NCBI GenBank assembly: GCA_014898415.1
Contig: RCTD01000029.1
Location: forward strand, 558,001 to 622,000
DNA length: 64,000 bases
DNA from: Stromatinia cepivora
Lineage: Eukaryota > Ascomycota > Leotiomycetes > Helotiales > Sclerotiniaceae
Direction of reading: 5' to 3'
Position 1 is the stretch's first letter. Each line of letters starts with the position of its first letter. The translations under genes were made by a program, and so were the position numbers. The notes beneath the pieces were generated by a model that made no database searches, was not told where the DNA came from, and worked only from the letters and a program-made list of their open reading frames with translations. Below are positions 37,369 through 46,724 of this stretch, piece after piece.

Positions 37369-38077
37369 GGGGGAGATAGCTGGGAATTATCAGGGGTTGC
37401 AATGCTAGATACATGTTTTTAGCATTTTATCGGTGTTATAAAGGAGTCGCAGGATAGGAGAAAAGGATTGGAATAACGGGTCAACTATTGGTGTTATGGT
37501 GTGTAGGATATCCAACTTTTCAATATGCCGATGCAATGATTATAAAATACTTCTATATGTTACCTATTGATATCTCCAGGTCATAATGACTTGTGCCTTT
37601 GTGAAGATACTTGTGGATGAAGCCTTTAGATAGTCCTTTAAATATCGGTTAGAAAACCTGCAGATTCGCAGAGAATGGCGCTCTCATAATATTGCTGCAT
37701 AATCTTCAAATCGATAGCTGCAGAAGGAAATCTTGCTTGTAGTGGAGGAGGTTATTATGAAAGAGGTTTGTTGAGAGGGGAATTAAGTGGAAAGGTTCAA
37801 TCACGTGGTGATAAGCAAAAGCGATAAGGAGAGAAGGCTGAATAATTCATAATCCTGACAAGCTCAACAAGGCGTATCCGCCTCTGTCGCGTCTAGAGTT
37901 CATCAAGCAAAAACAGTTTTGTTGAACTTATTACAATCACCACAGCACAACGCCGAGGAAATCTTTTAAATTCAGCATCGCAGATGCCACCATGTATTCT
38001 TGCCATTCTGGTTGCTTCAACCTAGATATTGCAGCAATAATTTGACGATTCAAACTCTAATACAACACTCTGCAGCA
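37369..38077. other. Intergenic between kinesin-5 and ZZ/EF-hand gene
   Basis: This holds the 3' flank of kinesin-5 and the upstream region of the next gene. A frame in phase with the next gene opens at 38000 (26 extra codons), but it looks like leader sequence. Nothing else is seen. Confidence 0.5.
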
Positions 38078-41000
38078 ATGTCAGCCTCACATACTACAGC
38101 CTCGAGTACATTGTCGAGAAGTAGGGGAGTGATATTGGCCATCACAACTTGTGCCGCTGCATATGGAATATACTATTTTTATAGCACACAAGTCCCTGAT
38201 ACACAAGACAATACTGGCGGCAGCAGATTACGTCGAAGCAATGCGGTCCATCGACGGCGACGCACAGAAACAAGCGACGAGCCTATAACTGCTCACCTAC
38301 GACCCATTCCACCAGGTGAAGATGAAGATGCGAATGCTGTAGCTAGGCCTTTGACAGATGGAGATACAGTGGTGGATGATGGCCCGGAATATGACTTCGG
38401 CCAGACAGGAAGAGCACCAACTGCAGAAGATGAACGAAACGGTCAAAATATTGTTCAACTTCTCTTTCGTGTGTCAGAAGATGCTACAAGGCGAAATGCA
38501 TACGTACATAGGGGATGTGGCTGTAACGGTTGTTCAGTAGTCCCTATTCGAGGAATTCGATACAGATGTGCAAACTGTGCAGACTTTGATCTATGTGAAT
38601 CATGCGAAGCACAAGGCATACATACCAAGACGCATATATTCTACAAAGTTAGAATACCTGCACCATCCTTTGGTCCAAGGCAAGTACAGCCTGTATGGTA
38701 TACTGGAGAGCCTGATAATATAGAACGAGTCAAGATATTGCCCAAGGAATTGATTGCAAAATATTCTCGCGAGACGGGGTTTGAGAGACCAGAATTGGAA
38801 GCATACTTTGAACAATGGAATTTCATGGCAAACACACCTTGGCCAGAAGACCCTGATGACATTCGCCTAGCCATGGATAGAAGAACATTTGACCAGTGCT
38901 TAGTACCCAGTGGTGGTTACAGACATCATGCCCCAAGTCTTATATTCGACAGGATGTTCGCCTTCTATGATAGCAACAGAGACGATCTCATCTCATTTTC
39001 AGAATTTCTCAGAGGTCAAGCATACCGCAAGCAAAAGGATAAATGGCATGTGATCTTTGCAGGTTACGATATAGATGATGATGGCTACGTCGATAGGAAG
39101 GATTTCCTACGGATGTTCCGCTCTTACTACGTTTTATATCGCCAAATGCATCGAGATATGTTAGAAGGTCTTGACGAACAGCAGATGATGAGCTCGGAAG
39201 CACATGCTCACCTTAGTGGTCGTAACGCTCTCGGCCAATTGTTTCAAGCAGGTTCAGGGCCAAATCCATCAGTAGAGTTGCGTGCTGGCGAGGGCAAACG
39301 TATCCGTGACGGAGAGCTGGAGATACATGATGGAAGGGGTGTGATGAGGCCAAGCGCTAACGACACTTCAAGTCGAGCTGATACTCTTGTCAATTTTAGT
39401 TCGATTTCAACTTCTGCAACGCGACCGGTTGAAAGGACACAAAGCTACTGGCGATTTTTGATGGACTACCCCAATGAAGAAGATATCGTTGATGCTTATA
39501 TCGAACAAATTACCCGACAACAACTAGAAGCCAGTGATGCGGAATGGGACTCGGATGACCCTGTTTTGCTTGATGAATCTCACGTCACTGCAAATCCGTT
39601 TTTGGCTCCTGCTGAAGCAGCGACCGCATCTTTTGAACGCCGTCGACGTGATTTGAACATCACTGATGAGGATGTCCAAGCAGTTTGTGGACCTGAATAT
39701 ACATTATCAAACATTCCAGAGAATGCCCGCCCATTCATTATAAAGCACACTTTAAAAAGACACAAATCCCGGTATTTATTGCATGAGCGATGGAAGCGAA
39801 GACAATTTTACACCGATGAAGAAGAAGGAGCATCACCGCCTGCTGACTGGAACGACGAGGAAGATCTTCCCACAAATAGTGCCGATGGAGAAACCTCCAA
39901 GTCTCAATTTCAGCAACGACCGACTATTCATTCTCGATCATCCTCCAAGGTACGATTTGCTGAAGACATGGATGATTTTGATACCCGCTCGAATCCTTCA
40001 ACATCTTCGCGAAGCGTGCCTGAACGTTGGGGTGGTATAGAGATATCCGATGCAGAAAAAGACGTGGGGAAGGAGATCTTATACCAAGTCACGCAGCAAG
40101 CTTATAATGAACTTCTGGATCCATTGTTCCGGGCTAAAGAAGATTTGGCGGTGGCGGTCCTAGAGACAAAGGAAGAACGTGACAAATATCGACATCTTTT
40201 CAGTACCGAGGACTTTACGAGGTGGGCTAGGGCCAAGAAAGTTGAAGAAGAGAAACCAGTCAACACCGAGACCATGGGTGGCGGTCTTACTGAGAGAACA
40301 AATATCCCTAATATTGATCTTAATCCACGACCCGTGTGGCCTGATATTCCTGAGGTAGAAATTGAGGATGTACGAGAAAGGCAATTAGATGAACTCTTAG
40401 CGGCTACGGGTTACGAAGTGGAGCAGGCCGGTGGTGCCAATGCCGTGCCCAGTTTAGCGACCGTTCCCGACTCTGTATTATCGGGTCTCTCATGCCGCGA
40501 ATTTGACGTTGAAATGGCGGTACTCGAATTCCAACATGCTCCCTACTATATGGACGATCCGTTGAGGGCATGGAGATATTATGTTGATAAAGACAATCTC
40601 AGCCTTGATCAACAGCGTAAACTTCTCAATGCTTTGCAGCCTCTCTTGCCGCCAACTCTTTCCTTCCATATTGATGTACATCTCAAAGAGAAAGAACAAG
40701 AGCGTGACGAAGCTTCCAGTACTACTAGCTCCCAATTGTCTGAGCACAGAGATCCTACACTCCCTCAATTCAGACTCAACTCCGTTACTGATAATGTGGT
40801 TTTGGATAGACCGACTGGAGAACATCAATCAAGTCTTGAATCGTCGATTCCAAGGTCCTTGCAGGTCAAGAAACAACGTATGACAAAGGAAGAAAAGAGA
40901 CCAAGTGACGACTTATTATATAAGTTGTGGGCAATAGAAGGTGTGGAACAGGAGGGTAAGGAGAGAGGTGGACTGGGAAAAATAAATTTCGAGGAGTTTG

Positions 41001-41083
41001 AACAGTGTGTCAAGAGGCTGGCAGCGAACGGGAAGGGTACGATGGACTATTTGGGAAGCTGGATCGAGTTCTGCATCCCTTAG
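38078..41083 (+). CDS. Membrane-anchored ZZ-finger and EF-hand protein
   Basis: A single exon of 1001 residues. Near the N terminus GVILAITTCAAAYGIYYFY (about residues 22-40) is a membrane anchor. A ZZ zinc finger follows, with CGCNGCSVVPIRGIRYRC, CANC, FDLCESC and HTKTHIFY giving the Cys/His ligand series. Two EF-hand loops come next: DSNRDDLISFSE, and DIDDDGYVDRKD with Asp at position 12. The C-terminal half is acidic and mostly helical with low-complexity parts; near the end are LYKLWAIEGVEQEG and INFEEFEQCVKRL, a possible third, degenerate EF-hand-like region. Calcium sensing at a membrane is an inference from domains; I know of no defined function for this fungal family. The start at 38078 (GCAATGTCAG) is preferred over the upstream in-frame ATG at 38000. 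Confidence 0.88.
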   Translation: MSASHTTASSTLSRSRGVILAITTCAAAYGIYYFYSTQVPDTQDNTGGSRLRRSNAVHRRRRTETSDEPITAHLRPIPPGEDEDANAVARPLTDGDTVVDDGPEYDFGQTGRAPTAEDERNGQNIVQLLFRVSEDATRRNAYVHRGCGCNGCSVVPIRGIRYRCANCADFDLCESCEAQGIHTKTHIFYKVRIPAPSFGPRQVQPVWYTGEPDNIERVKILPKELIAKYSRETGFERPELEAYFEQWNFMANTPWPEDPDDIRLAMDRRTFDQCLVPSGGYRHHAPSLIFDRMFAFYDSNRDDLISFSEFLRGQAYRKQKDKWHVIFAGYDIDDDGYVDRKDFLRMFRSYYVLYRQMHRDMLEGLDEQQMMSSEAHAHLSGRNALGQLFQAGSGPNPSVELRAGEGKRIRDGELEIHDGRGVMRPSANDTSSRADTLVNFSSISTSATRPVERTQSYWRFLMDYPNEEDIVDAYIEQITRQQLEASDAEWDSDDPVLLDESHVTANPFLAPAEAATASFERRRRDLNITDEDVQAVCGPEYTLSNIPENARPFIIKHTLKRHKSRYLLHERWKRRQFYTDEEEGASPPADWNDEEDLPTNSADGETSKSQFQQRPTIHSRSSSKVRFAEDMDDFDTRSNPSTSSRSVPERWGGIEISDAEKDVGKEILYQVTQQAYNELLDPLFRAKEDLAVAVLETKEERDKYRHLFSTEDFTRWARAKKVEEEKPVNTETMGGGLTERTNIPNIDLNPRPVWPDIPEVEIEDVRERQLDELLAATGYEVEQAGGANAVPSLATVPDSVLSGLSCREFDVEMAVLEFQHAPYYMDDPLRAWRYYVDKDNLSLDQQRKLLNALQPLLPPTLSFHIDVHLKEKEQERDEASSTTSSQLSEHRDPTLPQFRLNSVTDNVVLDRPTGEHQSSLESSIPRSLQVKKQRMTKEEKRPSDDLLYKLWAIEGVEQEGKERGGLGKINFEEFEQCVKRLAANGKGTMDYLGSWIEFCIP

Positions 41084-42317
41084 GTCCTTCGTTGTAACCC
41101 TAGCCCTGAGTTTTCTTAGGAACTTTGTACTTAAGGGATGGTTGATAGCGAAAGGAGGGGGTATTGGCTAGATAAATTGGCTCAGGGATGGTGAAGCACT
41201 GGTGTAGCGCCACGGAACCCAGGAATGTTGAATGCATCAGTGACGATGAACGTCCCTCCGATGGTCAATATGAGTTTGTTGAGGGATGGAACAATGAAGA
41301 TGAGCGAGAAAATGAATTGGAATTACAACATGCCCTCGATCACAGACGGACTTATCGAGCATGAGCATGAGTGGAATATAAAATAGTGAAGGTGGAGCCT
41401 CCTGAACGGGACATTGATTATCATCGTTTTATGACTATGATAATGGAAGGCAGAAAAATGGTGGGGTTTTTATAATGGAAAGAAGTAAATGATGGTAATG
41501 AAGCATTGATAAACTTATGTACGAGTATAACAAAATTATATTGACAAGCCAAAATAACTAGTAGTAAATTACTCTTCTGCTATCAAAACTCGAATAAACC
41601 ACTCATATATCACAAAATGAAATATAATTTATTCTTCGGCAAATTACTCTTATATTATCTCCCAAAATGAATTAAATTACTCTTTGTATTCTTCAAATTA
41701 ACTCTTTTTATTTTATATTCTTTAGATTCTATAATAGATAGAATTTATAATAGATTTTATTTTCAAATAAATAGATTCTATTTTTTTTTAAAAAAAATAA
41801 GTTTGAATTTATAATAGAAGGGTAGAATTTATAAGAAGAGTAGATTTATACTGGAAGGGATAGAAGGATAGAATCTAGAATGGTAATATGAAGATGATGA
41901 TGTTTGAGATGGGAGGATAGAATTTATATTGAAAGGATAGAATCTATATTGGAGGGGTGGAATCTATAATAGAAGGGTAGAATTTATAATTGAAAGGTAT
42001 AAAATTTATAATGGAAGAGTAGATTCTATAATATAGAATCTATAATAAAGGTATAGATTCTATAGTATAGATTCTAAATGGTATAAAAGTAAAATAGCTT
42101 CAGTTTTTGCCGAATAACTAAACCTTCTAAATTACTAATTCGCCCTTTGCTTGCGGATAGTACTTTATATAGATAAAGCTTTATCATTGAGAGGAGGTTG
42201 CCTGTCTCCGAACCAATTCCTCGAGATTCTTGACACTTAGCCATTGAGCATGTCGAAAGAGCTTCATATCCATAGATACCAAAGACTTAAACTAATGCTC
42301 TAATGATTCTTAAACAA
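41084..42317. other. AT-rich intergenic region with repeats
   Basis: Between the ZZ/EF-hand gene (+) and the HET gene (-), both of which end here. From about 41540 the sequence is very AT-rich. TTCGGCAAA at 41635-41643 and its inverse TTTGCCGAA at 42106-42114 bracket the minisatellite listed separately. No coding capacity is seen. Confidence 0.6.
41725..42083. repeat. Degenerate AT-rich minisatellite, period about 20-22 bp
   Basis: The block repeats variants of GGATAGAATTTATATTGAAA with T/C and A/T changes and variable spacers. The motif core is TAGAAT(C/T)TATA(A/T)T followed by a GAAGG-like purine tract, seen at least ten times. Copies are clearest between 41900 and 42070. Confidence 0.85.
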
Positions 42318-44066
42318 TCAATCAAGTAAAGATTCCCCAATTTCTTTCCAAAGCTCTATCACTTTCTCCTCTTCCAATCCAAGTTCCAACCTCGCAGCCA
42401 CAATCCCGCTTTTATCCTCCTTATCTATATCCCCCAACCCATCAATAACAAAGTATCCCCCGACCTCCAGGCAAACCGCTGCTCTTATTTCATCATGTCC
42501 CTTCATTCTTATAACCTGACTTTCCAAAAATCCTAACAATCTCCCTCTCTCCACTTCATCATCCGCCCAGAAAACCCAAGGAAGAACATAACAAAACCAT
42601 CTTGTCCTTTTCGCCACATCAATCTTACAACTAATAAAAATCACACATCCAAAATCCCTATCACCTAACGCTAATAAACCATTCCAACCATTCATAGCCT
42701 GATGAACAAGTCTGAATACACTTCTAGTCTCATCAAATAAATCTTGCGGATATGTTTCCGCTTGAAAAATAGGAATGGTTTTCGCGAGTCTAACATTGGA
42801 TTCTGCCCCATCTTCATTGAAATGAGCTCTGGTGAGGGGTGTTGGACTGGGAAGACCTCCTAGCGTGATTAATAAACTGCGTGGTTCGGATACGTGTAGA
42901 AGGGAAGACATGTCATGAAACATAGAGATCATTCTCGATCTGACAAACATGTTTATTTCTGCCGAGGGCCAATACATTGGCATAGATATCGGATCGGGCG
43001 GGTATGGTATTCTCCTGTAGGTGCCGATGAAATCGGAAGTGGATGATGGTCGGAGAAGACTTCGTATGGGAATACAAACTCGCCGGTGCTGGGAACGACG
43101 CCGATGATGAACCGTCAAAACGATGAAATTGTAAGACCATGCTTGGATAACCGGTAGGCGGATCGAAAGTCCTATGTTGGTCATTGCATAAGGAGAAGCT
43201 TGTTCGTCTGTGTTTGCTCTGCGGAAATCTCTCGAATGCTTAAATGTATCCGGTGATGGCGCGATGAGATTAGTCCAAGCGGGTGAGACGGTATCGGTCC
43301 AAGACCAGCAAAATATTGTGTGGTCAACGGATACTTTGATGATTTCCTCTTGAAGCCGTACGAACGCTTTCGCGCCCTCTCCATATAGTAAGGGCATATT
43401 GATATCAAACATTCCAAGCATGCAATATGCCATATCCTCCACCCTAGTCGTCTTTCGTTGCGATAGCCAAAACATCCTTAGAGCAACGCTGGCGGCGCTA
43501 ACAGGACTACGACCTAAGAGGTACGAAGGATTGATACCAGTTATATCACTGATCAGCTGGGTTAGAGTCGACTTTTTACCTCCCAATCTAACCCAGTCCC
43601 TCGAGTAAAACACAACGGCACTAGGAGCCAATAATTCTTGCAACGTCCAACCCCTCGTAAACCATCTACTTTTACTCAAACTCTCTCGAAAGCCCTTGTC
43701 CATATAAATTCCGGATCTCACCCTCACCCCCTCCCCCTCCACATCCGAAAGAAACGCAAAACAAACCACCGCTCTCCCATACCACGCAAACATGGAATTA
43801 ATAGCCTCCGACAACTCCGCACTACTACTCTTATCAATACAACACGTATCAACCCACGCAAAGTTCAATCCGCTCTGCAGCGCCAATCTACACGTTGCCA
43901 CAATCTTAGCATATCCAGCTTTCTTTTTCGCACTTTTCCTATTAGATTCCCACTCGCGGAACGTGACTTCTTCGTGATCCCATGTGTGCGATAGAATTGC
44001 ATATCTGGGGATATCGTCACCGTGGAATTCTTCGAATTCGAGAGTGCTGGCATTGATTAATCGCAT
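42318..44066 (-). CDS. HET-domain protein (heterokaryon-incompatibility type)
   Basis: HET domains trigger cell death when genetically different hyphae fuse, and related domains act in fungal allorecognition. The single exon gives 582 residues from the ATG at 44066 (CACCATGCG context). An in-frame ATG 33 codons upstream would add a non-conserved extension. Domain blocks are YAILSHTWDHEEVTFREW near the N terminus, GYAKIVATCRLALQSG followed by FAWVDTCCIDKSSSAELSEA, INSMFAWYGRA and WFTRGWTLQELLAP. Then come RVEDMAYCMLGMFDINMPLLYGEG pieces that place it in the HET-E/DUF8212-like subgroup. The C-terminal 250 residues lack repeats or a NACHT domain, so this is a stand-alone HET protein. The frame is intact. 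Partner and specificity cannot be told from sequence. Confidence 0.93.
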   Translation of the reverse strand: MRLINASTLEFEEFHGDDIPRYAILSHTWDHEEVTFREWESNRKSAKKKAGYAKIVATCRLALQSGLNFAWVDTCCIDKSSSAELSEAINSMFAWYGRAVVCFAFLSDVEGEGVRVRSGIYMDKGFRESLSKSRWFTRGWTLQELLAPSAVVFYSRDWVRLGGKKSTLTQLISDITGINPSYLLGRSPVSAASVALRMFWLSQRKTTRVEDMAYCMLGMFDINMPLLYGEGAKAFVRLQEEIIKVSVDHTIFCWSWTDTVSPAWTNLIAPSPDTFKHSRDFRRANTDEQASPYAMTNIGLSIRLPVIQAWSYNFIVLTVHHRRRSQHRRVCIPIRSLLRPSSTSDFIGTYRRIPYPPDPISMPMYWPSAEINMFVRSRMISMFHDMSSLLHVSEPRSLLITLGGLPSPTPLTRAHFNEDGAESNVRLAKTIPIFQAETYPQDLFDETRSVFRLVHQAMNGWNGLLALGDRDFGCVIFISCKIDVAKRTRWFCYVLPWVFWADDEVERGRLLGFLESQVIRMKGHDEIRAAVCLEVGGYFVIDGLGDIDKEDKSGIVAARLELGLEEEKVIELWKEIGESLLD

Positions 44067-44520
44067 GGTGCATTGTGGTTTATTCTTTGGAAGGCACCAT
44101 GGTCGGGTTCGTGTAGGTATGAGATGCAAATGATAATGTGTGAGTAAGCAGTGCGACCCCTGCATGCATGTTCAGCTGGCGAGCTATGAGGGATCTTCCG
44201 ATTCCGACTCATCACCACCATTCTTATGGAAAATACTAAATAGCATTTTAAACTACAAATACATCGATACTTAGGAACATTGAACGATAACCAAAAGCCA
44301 AAATAGCATTAACTCGATTTACTATCAAACGCTAACCACTAAACTCCAAACTCCATCTCACCTAACTGATGTAAAATATTGATTACATCCCAAATCCTAA
44401 ACCTGAAAGACGCCTAAAGAAAAACAATAACAAGTAGGATTACCTACCAGATGAGATCAAGATCAGTTTTGGACACTGCATACACCTACTTTGTGATATT
44501 AGATATGCTGAGATAGTATT
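44067..44520. other. Intergenic, no gene seen
   Basis: This covers the HET gene promoter and the 3' flank of the next minus-strand gene. No clear feature is visible. Confidence 0.5.
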
Positions 44521-45942
44521 CTACTGATCTCTGTCAACATCGTAGGGATCCCGATGCCTTCGGCTAGGAGCTTGTGAAAGAGACCTGGTAGCACTACTTG
44601 GGTAGTTATGATAAGCTGTCGGTGGCTGTAAAAGACGAGCGGAACCCGCTATTGATGCTGGATTCAAAACACTACCAGTGCGCGAACCTTCAGGTCTTTC
44701 CGAATACCTTAACCTTAAATCAGTGCCAGCGCGCGAGGGTGCAGGCTTTCTCAAGCTAGAAGCATCTAAATTTGAATAGATGGTTTTGGCACCCGATTCG
44801 GAATTGGGAAATTCAGGAAAATTCCTGGGTAAATCTCTACCTCTGATAACTGCACCAGGCTTTACGGTACTAGTAGAAACTAATGACCTGCCATCGTCAA
44901 ATCGTGAGTCTTTTGGCCGGAATTCAAGCGCGCGACTTCTCGCAGATGATTCGCCACCAGTACTGCCTTGGTAAGATGAGGGGGCGCGGGAAGAATGATC
45001 CATGATGGACGTTGGTGGATCCCTGCTCCGTGATACACCCGAAGTAGAATCTTCGATAGCTCTAGGGCGGGTTGGTCGGGAACTCAAAAGACCTCTCTCA
45101 TCTTTCCTACCATGACTAGATGTATAGATGTGAGTTGAATGGTGCTCTTGTTCATATGCTACAGTAGTGTCTCCCCTACTACTGCGTTCCATCGTCAACT
45201 TTCTGGAATTATGCTGAATCGATGCGGTCATAACCACGCCCTGTGATTCCTCATAGGGCCTTCTACTTTTCGATGCCATGCTTTGTCCTCTGGGTCGCAC
45301 AGACCTGCCTCCCTCTGTACCCCGGGAGGCATTGGAAGATTTAGTTATAATAGTTGGAGCTCTAGACGATTGTCGACTGGCTAACGCAGTACGATCTAAT
45401 GCGTTCTGGCTAAAGTCTTCGATTCTCTGATCCCTTTCGAGATCGGAAATGACACCTTGTCTTCTTGCCAACTGTTGACGGTCTCTTTCAACTGCTAGTT
45501 CTCGAAGGGTGGTATCATCCCCCCTGCCTTTGAGCCTGTCTGCTCTTTCCACTTCCTTACCCACCACACTAACGCTTTTATGTTTTTCACCATCAATGCT
45601 TGCAATAGTACCAACTTCTGACGCAGGCGCGTATGGATTTGCAAAGCCTCCTGTTCTAGATTCGCCACATCGAGAAAGAGGTGGCTTTTGAGAGGAGGTT
45701 CGTCTGGTGCTTGTTGTAGAAAGTGGTGGCTTTCGAGAGGAGGTTCGTCTGGTACTCGCTGTCGAAGATGGTGGAACTTGCGTCGGATATTCTGACTGTC
45801 TTGACTGTCTTGAGTACTCTGATTGTCTTGCCGTTCCGGCAAAAGAAGGCTCAGGATCGTCGCGACGACGACGACCTCTGTCTCCATCTCTTCCACGTCT
45901 ACTATCATTTACGCTGGAAGCAACCTCGTTATCCCGTGCCAT
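44521..45942 (-). CDS. Arg/Ser-rich disordered protein of unknown function
   Basis: A single exon of 473 residues. The composition (Ser, Arg, Pro, Asp, Gly) and lack of hydrophobic blocks indicate intrinsic disorder. The N terminus has GRDGDRGRRRRDD, a likely nuclear localisation signal. Near residues 60-95 there is a tandem 16-residue repeat, STASTRRTSSRKPPLS then STTSTRRTSSQKPPLS. A short charged segment with heptad-like spacing (VERDRQQLARRQGVISDLER) may form a helix. Many RxxS sites suggest phosphorylation, but this is inference. The preferred start is 45942 (GCATGGCACGG); an in-frame ATG at 45966 would add eight hydrophobic residues. Sustained open frame and codon use support a real gene. 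I do not recognise a family. Confidence 0.75.
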   Translation of the reverse strand: MARDNEVASSVNDSRRGRDGDRGRRRRDDPEPSFAGTARQSEYSRQSRQSEYPTQVPPSSTASTRRTSSRKPPLSTTSTRRTSSQKPPLSRCGESRTGGFANPYAPASEVGTIASIDGEKHKSVSVVGKEVERADRLKGRGDDTTLRELAVERDRQQLARRQGVISDLERDQRIEDFSQNALDRTALASRQSSRAPTIITKSSNASRGTEGGRSVRPRGQSMASKSRRPYEESQGVVMTASIQHNSRKLTMERSSRGDTTVAYEQEHHSTHIYTSSHGRKDERGLLSSRPTRPRAIEDSTSGVSRSRDPPTSIMDHSSRAPSSYQGSTGGESSARSRALEFRPKDSRFDDGRSLVSTSTVKPGAVIRGRDLPRNFPEFPNSESGAKTIYSNLDASSLRKPAPSRAGTDLRLRYSERPEGSRTGSVLNPASIAGSARLLQPPTAYHNYPSSATRSLSQAPSRRHRDPYDVDRDQ

Positions 45943-46724
45943 GCTGCGTAAAAGTATAAAGATCAAGAAATGTTGTTAGAAAAGATGCAGTGAAGATACA
46001 CTCACCATGTGCAACTCCTTCTCTCATTAATATACCCATTCACAAATATTTATTTGAACACACGGAAATGTTAGAACTCTCGTAGTTCGGTCACTCCGTA
46101 TTCACTCCAATCAATTCCCTGTCGGGACGAGATCAAACCAGACGCGGTCTTGAATATTTCAAGCAAAATGGTCATTTTTCAGACTGAAGACCAGATCAAA
46201 TCAGACCGACTTCTGACCCCATCACCAAAGACAGTCTTCATGTTAAGGTTTGAGGTGAACGTTAGCCCTGTAGAAAGACACATTCATTGTAAACATGTCT
46301 GTAAACAATACAGGTCGATGGCTGTGACAATTAAATTGATAAATCAAAGACCAAGGCTATGTAAACCTAGGCCAGTTCATTAAGTCGGTGCACCATGCGA
46401 AACCCAATGACTTTTTTGGTGAAGGATTAGCGCTAACCAACATTATCTGGCCAGACTAGCCGGAAATATGTTTTCAAGGAGAATTAAGATTCACATTAGC
46501 GGTACTAGTATTTGCTCGTAAAACACTGAAATGCGAGTATATACATGGTTGATGGAGAATGAGGCAAACGTATCATATTAGAAAATTCCAATCAGTCCTT
46601 TCTGATTTGGTTGTCTGCTTCTCTCAACGGGTAATACTTAAATAATTTTGCATAGATCAAACATGATTCGCAGTGAAGGAGTGGGTATCTTTTGATTCAT
46701 CGACATACTAATACATAGCAATTC
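45943..46724. other. Intergenic, no gene seen
   Basis: This contains the upstream region of the Arg/Ser-rich gene and the 3' flank of the mitochondrial IleRS gene. A frame at 46150-46383 (+) has no protein-like features. Confidence 0.5.

Noticed and set aside
43399..43994. Plus-strand frames opposite the HET gene
   Set aside because: Shadows of the HET coding strand.
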